Shown here piece by piece: positions 1 through 5,788 of a stretch of DNA of 6,087 bases. Positions within the stretch are counted from its first letter, which is position 1; every line of letters starts with the position of its first letter. Both the position numbers and the translations under genes were made by a program. The DNA is from an uncultured Collinsella sp. (lineage in GTDB: Bacteria > Actinomycetota > Coriobacteriia > Coriobacteriales > Coriobacteriaceae). Location: contig CAAEOW010000078.1 in assembly GCA_900757705.1 (NCBI GenBank), positions 1 through 6,087 on the forward strand, in the 5' to 3' direction. Below the pieces are notes generated by a model that was not told the origin of the DNA, searched no databases, and saw only the letters and a list, made by a program, of their open reading frames with translations.

Positions 1-1500
1 GCGGTCGCACATCGTCACGCCCTCGGCAGCCAGCAGCGGCACCTTGTTGCCCTGGCCAAACGGCTCAAGACGGGAGATCTGCTCGATGGTCTCGATATTC
101 AGCTCGGAAAGGTCGACGGTGGCGGCGACCTCGTCGGTGTCTTCAAAGTCCTCGGCGGAAAGCTCCGATAGCACGGCGGAAAGGCGGCGGCGGAACTCAT
201 CGAGCTTGGATGCCTCGATGGTCACACCCACCGCACCGGCATGTCCGCCGCGACGAATCAGCAGGTCGGAACAACGCTCGACGGCGTCAAACAGGTTAAC
301 TTTGCCCACCGAGCGACCAGAGCCGCGCGCGATACCGTCCTCGATCGAGAACAGCAGCGCCGGCACGTGATAGCGATTGGTCAAGCGGCTCGCCACGATG
401 CCTTTGACGCCCTCGTGCCAGCCCTCGCCGCCCACGACGATTGCGCGCCCGCCGTCATAAGTCTCCTCGACCTTCGCCATGGCATCGCGCGTGAGCTCCG
501 CCTCGATCTCACGGCGTTGGCGATTGATTTCCTCGAGCTCGGCTGCCAGTGCACTTGCTTCGATAGGATCACGGGCAAGCAGCAGGTCGAGCGCCAGCTT
601 GGGATCAACCATGCGGCCGGCAGCATTCAGACGAGGGATGAGCGAAAACGACAGGCCGTCGGCCGTAATGGTAGAAAGGTCGGCCTTGGCAAGTGCGGCA
701 AGCGCGATATAGCCGGGACGGGCCGTCACGCGCATCTGCTGGATGCCCTCGGCGACCAGTGCGCGATTCTCGGGCGTGAGCGGCATCATGTCGGACACGG
801 TGCCCAGCGCCGCGACCTCGATCAGCGAACGCCAATACGACGGCTTGCCCAAACGCTCGCCCAGGACCTGCACCAGCTTGAGTGCCACGCCGGCACCGGC
901 AAGCTCGCGCGAGGGGCCCTCGTCCTCGAGCTTGGGGTCGGTCAGGGGCACGCCCTGCGGCACCTGGTCGGAGGGCTCGTGATGGTCCGTGACCACCAAA
1001 TCGATCCCCAGGCTCTCCAGATAGGAGACTTCTTCCTTGGCGGCAATACCGTTATCGACGGTCACGATCAGCTGAGGGCGAGCGAGCTCGTTAACGCGGT
1101 CGAGCGCCGCGCGCGAAAGACCGTAGCCCTCGTCAAAGCGATGCGGAATAAACGGCGTGACATCGGCGCCAAACGTGCGCAGTGCCTCGGTCAACAGGCA
1201 GGTCGACGTAATACCGTCAACGTCAAAATCGCCAAAGACCGCAATGTGCTCGTGGTTGCAAATAGCACGCTCGACGCGGTCGGCAACGACCGACATGCCC
1301 GGGATAATGAGTGGGTCGGCCCAGTCGCGATCGAGCGAAGGCGTCAAAAACAGCTGACCTTCTTCGATGGATGTAATGCCGTGCGCGACCATAATACGCG
1401 CCACCAGCCCGGGAATGCCCAGGCCAGCCGAAAGCTCCTTTTCGAGCTCGGGGTTTTGCTGAGCGACCGCCCAGCGATGCGTCGTCTTAAGCGATGACAT
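1..1500 (-). CDS. recJ: Single-stranded-DNA-specific exonuclease RecJ (3' end beyond window)
   Basis: RecJ degrades single-stranded DNA 5'->3' in the cytoplasm, in RecFOR recombination, mismatch repair and base-excision repair. The 500 visible codons are uninterrupted and carry the DHH-family phosphoesterase motifs in order: FGDFDVDGITS (residues 89-99; Asp91, 93 and 95 expected to bind metal), VTVDNG (146-151), VTDHHEP (170-176, the DHH signature), GTVSDMMPL (233-241), RLNAAGRM (290-297), and in the DHHA1 domain VVGGEGWHEGVKG (355-367) and RRGGHAGAVG (416-425). The visible end lies around the start of the OB-fold part, so the C-terminal portion is missing; E. coli RecJ has 577 residues. I chose ATG at 1500 because the N-terminus then looks normal and a GGGGG tract lies 9 nt upstream. 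An in-frame GTG at 1545 would add 15 poorly matching residues. It is divergent from the BASS transporter. Identity is secure; the start is fairly secure. Confidence 0.96.
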   Translation of the reverse strand, partial: MSSLKTTHRWAVAQQNPELEKELSAGLGIPGLVARIMVAHGITSIEEGQLFLTPSLDRDWADPLIIPGMSVVADRVERAICNHEHIAVFGDFDVDGITSTCLLTEALRTFGADVTPFIPHRFDEGYGLSRAALDRVNELARPQLIVTVDNGIAAKEEVSYLESLGIDLVVTDHHEPSDQVPQGVPLTDPKLEDEGPSRELAGAGVALKLVQVLGERLGKPSYWRSLIEVAALGTVSDMMPLTPENRALVAEGIQQMRVTARPGYIALAALAKADLSTITADGLSFSLIPRLNAAGRMVDPKLALDLLLARDPIEASALAAELEEINRQRREIEAELTRDAMAKVEETYDGGRAIVVGGEGWHEGVKGIVASRLTNRYHVPALLFSIEDGIARGSGRSVGKVNLFDAVERCSDLLIRRGGHAGAVGVTIEASKLDEFRRRLSAVLSELSAEDFEDTDEVAATVDLSELNIETIEQISRLEPFGQGNKVPLLAAEGVTMCDR

Positions 1501-1552
1501 AGGCGCCCACCCCCGATAGGGGCAGGTCGCCGCGATACCTCTCACGGTTCAT
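1487..1552 (-). CDS. Possible 21-residue leader ORF overlapping the recJ start
   Basis: An ATG at 1552 lies 9 nt after an AGAGGA Shine-Dalgarno (1562-1567), the best ribosome site in the recJ leader. It opens a 21-codon frame (start MNRERYRGDLP, end GAYVIA) whose TAA falls 14 nt inside recJ in another frame. The recJ ribosome site (GGGGG, 1510-1514) can pair with CCCC at 1519-1522 over a TATC loop, so translating the leader would open it. This suggests translational coupling. No peptide function is recognised, and it could be a chance frame. Confidence 0.35.
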   Translation of the reverse strand: MNRERYRGDLPLSGVGAYVIA

Positions 1553-1572
1553 AGCGATGAGTCCTCTGTGTA

Positions 1573-1590
1573 TGCCCGCTTCGGCAGGCA
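1573..1590 (-). promoter_or_regulatory. Small hairpin in the recJ mRNA leader
   Basis: The minus strand reads TGCCTGC-CGAA-GCGGGCA: seven pairs, one of them a T-G wobble, closing a four-base loop. The wobble becomes a C/A mismatch on the plus strand, so the fold favours the recJ transcript. It lies just upstream of the AGAGGA ribosome site of the leader ORF. A role in mRNA stability or translation control is inference. Confidence 0.35.
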
Positions 1591-1608
1591 GATCTGTTGA
1601 ACGGATTT

Positions 1609-1614
1609 ATTATA
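1609..1614 (-). promoter_or_regulatory. -10 box of the recJ promoter
   Basis: The minus strand reads TATAAT, a perfect -10 hexamer, 109 nt upstream of the recJ ATG in an otherwise GC-rich spacer. The -35 region at 16-18 nt spacing is poor (around CGATTT), so an activator or a weak promoter is possible. Transcription would start near 1602, giving about 50 nt of leader to the small ORF and about 100 nt to recJ. Confidence 0.5.
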
Positions 1615-1679
1615 CCGTGCAGAGCAGACGCAAATCGCCGCAGCACGCCGCGGTTTCGGTAAACGATGCCGGTAATAGC

Positions 1680-1694
1680 CTCGAAATATTCGAG
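1680..1694. promoter_or_regulatory. 15-bp palindrome in the recJ/transporter divergent spacer
   Basis: CTCGAA-ATA-TTCGAG is a perfect inverted repeat with 6-bp arms and a 3-bp centre. It sits 80-odd bp upstream of the transporter ATG and 65 bp upstream of the recJ -10 box. It could be a dimer-binding operator for the transporter. It does not match the actinobacterial LexA box as I know it (GAAC-N4-GTTC). Confidence 0.25.
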
Positions 1695-1776
1695 CGTTTC
1701 TGACGCACGGACGCATGCGAGCGTCTAGCATATCCATTCAAAACGGGTTCACGGGCAAAGGGAGTCACAAGCGCAT

Positions 1777-2775
1777 ATGAAGCAATGGGTTGGACTGGGC
1801 AAGTTTCTCGCGGGGCACATGCAGGTCATCGTTCCGATTTGCGTGGCACTCGGCGTGCTCTTTCCCCAACAGATTGGCGTACTCAAGCCCATCGTTCCCA
1901 CCTTGTTTGCCTTTATGACGTTTCAGGGTGCGCTCAGCAACACCTTTCACCAGGTAACCGAGGTGTTCCGCCGTCCGTTGCACCTAGTCTTGGCGCTGCT
2001 CGTCTCGGCGGTGCTTATTCCCATCGCGGCGTATGCCATGGGGTCACTCTTCTTTGGCTCCAACCCCAACCTTGTCTGCGGCATTGTGCTCGAATACAGC
2101 GTGCCCGTGGCCGTCACCGCTTTTATGTGGATCAGCATGTTCGGCGGCAACGGCCCGCTCGCGCTCACCATCATCCTGACGTCCTCGGTTATCTCACCTG
2201 TGACGATTCCGCTTACGCTCAAGCTCCTGCTGGGCGCCACCGTCTCGATCGACGTGCCGAGCATGATGCAGAACATGGCCTTTATGATCGCCATCCCCGC
2301 TGTGCTCGGTATTGCCATCAATGAACTCACGCGCGGCTGGGGCCACGAGAAACTCTCTCCCGTGCTCTCGCCCGCCTGCAAGTTCATGATGATGGGCGTC
2401 ATCGCGTCCAACTCCACCGCTATGAGCGAGTACGTGCTGCACATAAACGCGGTGCGCCTGGAAGTCGCCCTCTTTATTTTGGTCTTCGCCATCAGCGGCT
2501 TTGTCGTCGGTTTTCTGGTCGCACGTGCGCTGCATCTGCCATATAGCGAGACGACTACCATGTGCTTTACCTGCGGCATGCGCAACATCTCTTCGGGTGC
2601 CGTCATCGCCACGCAGTACTTTCCGGGCGAGGTCGTGTTCCCCGTCATGTGCGGCACGCTGTTTCAGCAGGTGCTGGCCTCGATTATCGGGCATCTCTTT
2701 GAGTGCCTAACCTGCGAGGAGCGCACCAAACAGCGCAAGCGGGTCGAAGCCGGCCGCGACGCCATGGCGCGCTAG
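1777..2775 (+). CDS. Bile acid:sodium symporter (BASS) family transporter
   Basis: This 332-residue protein is almost entirely hydrophobic. About ten membrane segments can be drawn (roughly 15-33, 38-58, 68-88, 98-120, 126-152, 165-183, 200-220, 228-250, 258-283, 287-308), followed by a basic cytoplasmic tail (from about 312). The number of segments and the length match the BASS family. The best family signature is CGMRNISSGAVIATQYF (266-282), which corresponds to the conserved G-x-(R/Q)-N helix, followed by a segment equivalent to the last family helix (PVMCGTLFQQVL). BASS proteins couple sodium to uptake of bile acids or other organic anions; bacterial members also carry pantoate, pyruvate-like acids and others, so the substrate cannot be read here. 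ATG 1777 is preceded by AAAGGGAG (1757-1764) at a rather long 12-nt spacing. It is divergent from recJ and convergent with the next gene, and looks monocistronic. No clear -35/-10 pair was seen upstream. Confidence 0.85.
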   Translation: MKQWVGLGKFLAGHMQVIVPICVALGVLFPQQIGVLKPIVPTLFAFMTFQGALSNTFHQVTEVFRRPLHLVLALLVSAVLIPIAAYAMGSLFFGSNPNLVCGIVLEYSVPVAVTAFMWISMFGGNGPLALTIILTSSVISPVTIPLTLKLLLGATVSIDVPSMMQNMAFMIAIPAVLGIAINELTRGWGHEKLSPVLSPACKFMMMGVIASNSTAMSEYVLHINAVRLEVALFILVFAISGFVVGFLVARALHLPYSETTTMCFTCGMRNISSGAVIATQYFPGEVVFPVMCGTLFQQVLASIIGHLFECLTCEERTKQRKRVEAGRDAMAR

Positions 2776-2805
2776 GCTGTCCGCATTACGCGGGTGTTAG
2801 TCTTG
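2776..2805. other. 30-bp gap between convergent genes
   Basis: The transporter and the GalT-like gene end tail to tail. The gap holds only a weak CCGC-ATTAC-GCGG hairpin (2781-2793) without a T-tract, so I see no convincing intrinsic terminator for either gene. Confidence 0.6.
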
Positions 2806-3603
2806 CTATACGAGCGTTTCCAGATGCGCACGCAGACGCTCAGCATCGATATCGAGCGTCGTCTCGGCATTGACTTGGGCCAAACGATAGCCGACAAAGT
2901 AGGGCGAAACCACCCAACGCGGCAGCGCCTTGGCAATGGTCCGACCGCCCAGGTGATAGAAGAACAAGTTGTACGACTCTGCGCGACCACCGTGGTGCTC
3001 GTTTAGGATATAGCGCAGAGCTACCTGGATCGCATCGGCAAAGAGATCCGCCTCGGCTTGGTCTCGTGCGTCATCGCTGGCGGCGATTCCCTGCGGGGCT
3101 GAAACGTTGATCTCAAAGAACCCCATGATCGGTTCGGTTGAGATATTGACCGAGATTCTCCCCTGTTGCCAGACATTGATGCCTTCGAAATTGGCAGAAG
3201 TCAGCGAAGTGTAGCCGTCTTCCTGCTCCAAACCCACAATCTGCATGTGCGGATGAACGAGACTACCGCCCGAGAGCGGACCCTTGTTCTTGTACATGAG
3301 AACGCTGCGATACTGCTGTGAATCGATCATCTGCTGCCAGCAACCCAGGGCAAACCGTATCACATGGTGGAGTTCATCCGGCTCATAGATCACCAGGTCG
3401 GCATCGTGATCGGCCGACTCGATCAGCACGGTTTGACGGGTGGCGCGCAGGGTCTTGAACTTATTCTCGAGCCAGATGCAGTCACCATCGCGCCGGATGA
3501 TATCGGCAAGTTCCTCGGTATCGCAAAAGGGACACGCGGTGCCAGGGCGCCGGTTGTCGTCGGGCTTACCGTTCGCCTGCTGAACGTCAAATACCAGCGC
3601 CAC
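2806..3603 (-). CDS. Galactose-1-phosphate uridylyltransferase-like HIT-superfamily protein (DUF4931 type)
   Basis: The 265-residue protein resembles GalT-type nucleotidylyltransferases of the HIT superfamily. CPFC (24-27) is a likely zinc-binding pair in the first half. GGSLVHPHMQIVGL (112-125) matches the GalT active-site block with HPHxQ, where the second His of HPH is the nucleotidylated residue in GalT. PRWVVSPYFVGYR (228-240) is a conserved late strand. It is shorter than classical GalT (about 350 residues), and no galactose genes are nearby, so the real substrate is unknown; it may move a nucleotide onto a sugar phosphate or other phosphate. It starts with GTG 3 nt after the cutC stop. 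GGAGG (3612-3616) inside the end of cutC lies 8 nt upstream, which fixes the start and implies translational coupling. It would be made from the cutC transcript. The family call is good and the reaction is inference. Confidence 0.78.
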   Translation of the reverse strand: MALVFDVQQANGKPDDNRRPGTACPFCDTEELADIIRRDGDCIWLENKFKTLRATRQTVLIESADHDADLVIYEPDELHHVIRFALGCWQQMIDSQQYRSVLMYKNKGPLSGGSLVHPHMQIVGLEQEDGYTSLTSANFEGINVWQQGRISVNISTEPIMGFFEINVSAPQGIAASDDARDQAEADLFADAIQVALRYILNEHHGGRAESYNLFFYHLGGRTIAKALPRWVVSPYFVGYRLAQVNAETTLDIDAERLRAHLETLV

Positions 3604-3606
3604 GGG

Positions 3607-4284
3607 TTACGCCTCCAGCGGCACGATCTTGGTGCCATGGAGCTCGGAGACGCTCAATGCCGCCGCCACGGTATCGCGGTTGGCCGTAGAAATGCCGCCG
3701 CCGGGAAGGATGGTCAGGCGGTCGCCCGCATACTCGACAAGACGCGACAGGTGCTCCAGGTTGTCCTCGATCGGCGTTCCGGCAGCACCACCATGCGTCA
3801 GGATGCGCGTGATGCCGCAGTCGGCGAGTGTGTCAATGGCGTCCAGCTGAGCCTCGGGCGAGAGCTGGTCAAAGGCCATGTGGAAGGTGATATCGATGGC
3901 CCCGCGCTTGCACTCCTCGGTCGCGCAGCCCGTAGCCATCACGAGGGCGCCGAGGGTGAGCTCGTCGAGCGCCCAGCCGCCGGCACAGGGCTTGCAGCAG
4001 CCAAAGACCAGGCCGTCAACGCCGGCGCTCACGGCAAGACCCAAGTCCATCTCCATCATGCGCAGCTCGTCCTGGTTGTAGTGAAAGTCACCGCCACGCG
4101 GGCGAATCATGCACATCACTCGCGCGTCATGCTCGTGAGCATAGCTGACCGTAGTGCTGATAACGCCGGCCGAGGGCGTGGTACCACCGACGGCAAGGTT
4201 GTCGCACAACTCGATGCGCTTAGCACCGGCATCGATAGCCGCCGGCACACGCTCAAAGTTCTCGGCACAAAACTCGTACAGCAT
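3607..4284 (-). CDS. cutC: Copper homeostasis protein CutC family
   Basis: This 225-residue TIM-barrel protein belongs to the CutC family, linked to copper tolerance in E. coli; its biochemical activity is still unclear. It is unrelated to the choline TMA-lyase also called CutC. Family blocks appear in order: MLYEFCAENF (1-10), AGAKRIELCDNLAVGGTTPS (19-38), MIRPRGGDFHYN (59-70), GVDGLVFG (88-95), TFHMAFD (133-139), LTHGG (162-166), PGGGIS (194-199). Two family positions look changed: the usual TFHRAFD has Met for Arg, and the usual LTSGG has His for Ser. I chose ATG 4284 because it gives the standard family N-terminus and has a GGGGG tract 6 nt upstream. ATG 4323 would add 13 unconserved residues, has no ribosome site and sits at the predicted transcript end. 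It is first in a two-gene operon with the GalT-like gene. Confidence 0.93.
   Translation of the reverse strand: MLYEFCAENFERVPAAIDAGAKRIELCDNLAVGGTTPSAGVISTTVSYAHEHDARVMCMIRPRGGDFHYNQDELRMMEMDLGLAVSAGVDGLVFGCCKPCAGGWALDELTLGALVMATGCATEECKRGAIDITFHMAFDQLSPEAQLDAIDTLADCGITRILTHGGAAGTPIEDNLEHLSRLVEYAGDRLTILPGGGISTANRDTVAAALSVSELHGTKIVPLEA
3612..3616 (-). promoter_or_regulatory. Ribosome binding site inside the end of cutC
   Basis: GGAGG on the minus strand overlaps the last codons of cutC and precedes the GTG at 3603 by 8 nt. It decides the unusual GTG start of the GalT-like gene and links its translation to cutC. Confidence 0.75.
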
Positions 4285-4333
4285 AGATAGCCCCCAGGAG
4301 ACATTTCGATTTCCACACGGCATTGTCGCACGT

Positions 4334-4342
4334 TAAATAGCA
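4334..4342 (-). promoter_or_regulatory. Extended -10 promoter element for the cutC operon
   Basis: The minus strand reads TGC-TATTTA, an extended -10 with the TGn triplet. A TTTTGT or TTTGTT stretch 16-17 nt upstream is a weak -35. The predicted start near 4327 leaves a leader of roughly 43 nt before ATG 4284. The promoter abuts the repeat cluster on its upstream side. Confidence 0.45.
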
Positions 4343-4362
4343 ACCCGCACGATGGAACAAAA

Positions 4363-4472
4363 CCTTGACAAGGAGTGTCCCAAAGTGCCGGCACATAAGG
4401 AACGTCCCCAGGTGCCACCTTGAGCGATGGGTACTCATTTAAGTACGTCCCCAATGAGTACCCGCAGGGGAC
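4363..4472. repeat. Cluster of GTCCCC-type palindromic repeat units (left copy)
   Basis: The stretch is packed with short inverted repeats: CCTTG-A-CAAGG (4363-4373), GTGCCGGCAC (4385-4394), GGTG-C-CACC (4411-4419), and GGGTACTCATT (4429-4439) with AATGAGTACCC (4453-4463), an 11-bp perfect stem over a 13-nt loop. GTCCCC (4447-4452) can alternatively pair with GGGGAC (4467-4472). Two tandem units starting at 4367 and 4394, offset by 27 bp, match at 17 of 23 positions (AAGGAgtGTCCC versus AAGGAacGTCCC, both ending GTGCC). The 32 bp at 4432-4463 match 5893-5924 at 27 positions. No coding frame is apparent. I recall similar GTCCCC hairpins in Collinsella intergenic regions, so a dispersed repeat is likely. 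Confidence 0.7.
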
Positions 4473-4502
4473 AGACAGACCGGACTCCCTATACGACAAC
4501 TG

Positions 4503-4531
4503 TTGACATCATATACTAGGTGTCATATAGT
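4503..4531 (+). promoter_or_regulatory. Strong promoter of the PadR cassette
   Basis: TTGACA (4503-4508) is a perfect -35, followed after exactly 17 bp by TATAGT (4526-4531), a near-perfect -10. Transcription should start near 4538, giving a leader of about 30 nt before the PadR start. It is the best sigma-70 type promoter in the window and lies in a local AT-rich patch. Confidence 0.8.
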
Positions 4532-4551
4532 AGGTGTTACACAGTATACTA
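4513..4551. promoter_or_regulatory. Probable PadR operator over the promoter and start site
   Basis: ATACTAGGTGTCA (4513-4525) is repeated 14 bp later as ATAGTAGGTGTTA (4527-4539), matching at 11 of 13 positions. GTGT-T-ACAC (4534-4542) and AGTATACT (4543-4550) are palindromes, and TACTA/TAGTA/TACTA alternate at 4514, 4528 and 4547. The array covers the spacer, the -10 box and the start site. That is the expected place for autorepression by the PadR protein just downstream. It is not a clear match to the ATGT-N8-ACAT operator of phenolic-acid PadR. Confidence 0.5.
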
Positions 4552-4553
4552 CG

Positions 4554-4563
4554 AAAGGAGGTG
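4554..4563 (+). promoter_or_regulatory. Ribosome binding site deciding the PadR start
   Basis: AAAGGAGGTG is a near-perfect anti-16S complement with GGAGG ending 7 nt before ATG 4569. The frame is open upstream to an ATG-like start at 4503, but that lies inside the promoter, so 4569 is the real start. Confidence 0.85.
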
Positions 4564-4568
4564 TGCGG

Positions 4569-4889
4569 ATGGAGGCACAGATGAAGCGCGGCTTCCTCGA
4601 GGCCTGCGTGCTCGCGGCCGTCTCGGGCGAGGAATCCTACGGCTATCAGATCGTGAAGGACGTGCCCGCGAGTATGGGGCTCACGGAATCCACGCTCTAT
4701 CCGTTGCTCAAGCGCCTGGAGAAGGCGGGCTGCATCACCGCGCGCTCCGCCGAGCACAACGGGCGGCTGCGGAGGTACTACCGCATCACGGACGCCGGGC
4801 GCGAGCGTATCGCCGAGTTCCTCGCCGAATGGCCATCCGTGCAGGAGATCTACCGTTACGTGGAGGGGGCGCACCATGACGCGCGATGA
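4569..4889 (+). CDS. PadR family transcriptional regulator, short form
   Basis: This 106-residue winged-helix protein is a cytoplasmic DNA-binding dimer, most likely the repressor of its own operon. The PadR core is complete: MKRGFLEACVLAAVSGEESY (5-24) is the first helix and turn, GYQIVKDV (25-32) the second, ESTLYPLLKRLEKAGCI (40-56) the recognition helix, and GRLRRYYRITDAGRERI (65-81) the wing and return. Only one short helix follows the domain, as in PadR proteins of about 105 residues. The ligand or signal is not visible. The last 14 nt overlap the start of the DUF1700 gene, and GGAGG (4862-4866) for that gene lies in the PadR coding end. PadR plus DUF1700 pairs are a recurrent arrangement in Firmicutes and Actinobacteria, where the regulator controls the membrane protein. 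Confidence 0.93.
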   Translation: MEAQMKRGFLEACVLAAVSGEESYGYQIVKDVPASMGLTESTLYPLLKRLEKAGCITARSAEHNGRLRRYYRITDAGRERIAEFLAEWPSVQEIYRYVEGAHHDAR

Positions 4890-5508
4890 GTTCTTGAACC
4901 GGCTGGGCGAGCTTCTGGCCTGCCTGCCGGCAGATCAGGTAAAGGAAACGCAGGAGTTCTACGCGGAGGCCATCGCCGACCGTATGGAGGACGGCATGAC
5001 GGAGGCCGAGGCTGTGGCCGCCATGGGCACGCCCGGTGAGGTCGCCGAGGCAACGCTCGACGAACTGCCCGCCGTGCCGCGCGCGATCGCGAGGACCAAG
5101 CGCAAGAGCACGGCACTTCTATGGGCGCTCGCCATCGTGGGCTCTCCGGTATGGATTCCGCTGCTGCTCGCGTTCGTCGCCGTTGCCGCTGCAGTCTACA
5201 TCTGTATTTGGGTTCTTGCGCTCTGCGTGTGGATCGTGGCCGCGGCATTCGGGGGCGCGGGCCTGGTAGGGCTCCTGTTCGCCGTGGACGGCATCATTAT
5301 CGGGCATGTTCCGTACGTTTTGGCCTCGATGGGAATGGGATTCGCTTCCATCGGTGTGGCGCTCCTCACGGGAGCCGGCGCCTGGACGGCGTCCAAGCAG
5401 ATCGCGCGCCTCTCTGCCCTTTGGGCGAAGAAAGCCGTTTCGCCCTTCTGGAAAGATCGAGGCAATAAGAGCCGCATGGGCGCTGAAGCGGCGCCGCTCA
5501 CGGCATAG
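4876..5508 (+). CDS. DUF1700 (HAAS-type) membrane protein
   Basis: This 210-residue protein has an N-terminal soluble helical domain (about 1-65) of the DUF1700/HAAS type: MTRDEFLNRLGELLACLP, then an acidic helix with EFYAEAIADRMEDG, then MTEAEAVAAMGTPGEVAEATL, where the MGTPGEVA turn is the clearest signature. A basic linker (KRK, 75-77) precedes hydrophobic segments at about 80-112, 113-142 and 145-170, probably three to four membrane passes. A basic C-terminal tail with KDRGNKSR ends it. The domain is thought to sense or signal at the membrane together with PadR-type regulators; no enzymatic motif is seen. Its start overlaps padR by 14 nt, with GGAGG 9 nt upstream, so the two are coupled. 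The next gene follows after 14 nt. Confidence 0.85.
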   Translation: MTRDEFLNRLGELLACLPADQVKETQEFYAEAIADRMEDGMTEAEAVAAMGTPGEVAEATLDELPAVPRAIARTKRKSTALLWALAIVGSPVWIPLLLAFVAVAAAVYICIWVLALCVWIVAAAFGGAGLVGLLFAVDGIIIGHVPYVLASMGMGFASIGVALLTGAGAWTASKQIARLSALWAKKAVSPFWKDRGNKSRMGAEAAPLTA

Positions 5509-5522
5509 GAAGGAGTGCAAAC

Positions 5523-5786
5523 ATGTCCAGCGTAAAAAAGATTTACCTTGCCGTAGCGGGTGGGCTTGTTGCCACGGGGCTCGTCCTGGCTGCTATCGGA
5601 TTTGTGGCCTCCGGCTTTAACCTCGCTGTGTTCAACACGCAGATCGACCTGCGCGATGACACCATCATTCTGGGTGGTGTTGAAATAGACGACCCGACAG
5701 GGCTTCCACTCATCGAGCAGCTTGCCGAGGTCGGCGAGATCCATATTGGATCTGCAACGACTGGTTCGTCTTCTCCTCGCAAATGA
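5523..5786 (+). CDS. Small single-pass membrane protein, third gene of the PadR cassette
   Basis: I do not recognise this 87-residue protein by a named domain. KKIYLAVAGGLVATGLVLAA (5-24), continuing to about residue 29, forms one membrane anchor or uncleaved signal. A short polar domain follows (FNTQIDLRDDTIILGGVEID, 37-56; DDPTGLPLIEQLAEVGEI, 56-73), ending in a Ser/Thr-rich tail GSATTGSSSPRK. AAGGAG (5510-5515) lies 7 nt before ATG 5523, and the gap to the DUF1700 stop is 14 nt, so it belongs to the operon. In similar operons the third gene often encodes a longer DUF4097-type beta-repeat protein with just such an N-terminus. This copy may therefore be cut short: the sequence after its stop at 5786 is repeat and gene debris. 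It could equally be a complete small protein. Confidence 0.68.
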   Translation: MSSVKKIYLAVAGGLVATGLVLAAIGFVASGFNLAVFNTQIDLRDDTIILGGVEIDDPTGLPLIEQLAEVGEIHIGSATTGSSSPRK

Positions 5787-5788
5787 TC

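Noticed and set aside
241..1497. Long plus-strand frame of 418 codons opposite recJ
   Set aside because: It is the antisense shadow of recJ, caused by G/C-rich third positions. The recJ frame has all family motifs; the plus frame has none.
1549..1737. 62-residue minus-strand frame in the recJ/transporter spacer
   Set aside because: No good ribosome site, no recognisable domain, and it spans the recJ -10 box and leader hairpin. Its stop overlapping the leader ORF start (ATGA) is probably chance.
1947..2694. Two long minus-strand frames opposite the BASS transporter
   Set aside because: Their polar, His- or Ser-rich translations are typical of antisense to a membrane protein, and the plus frame is clearly a transporter.
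3364..4290. 308-codon plus-strand frame opposite cutC and the GalT-like gene
   Set aside because: Antisense shadow; it crosses the boundary of two well-supported minus-strand genes and has no family motif.
4365..4370. TTGACA as a second plus-strand -35 box
   Set aside because: No -10-like hexamer lies 16-18 bp downstream, and it is part of the CCTTG-A-CAAGG palindrome.
4363..4472. CRISPR array
   Set aside because: Units are few, diverged, palindromic and irregularly spaced (27 and 44 bp), with no unique spacers of constant length.
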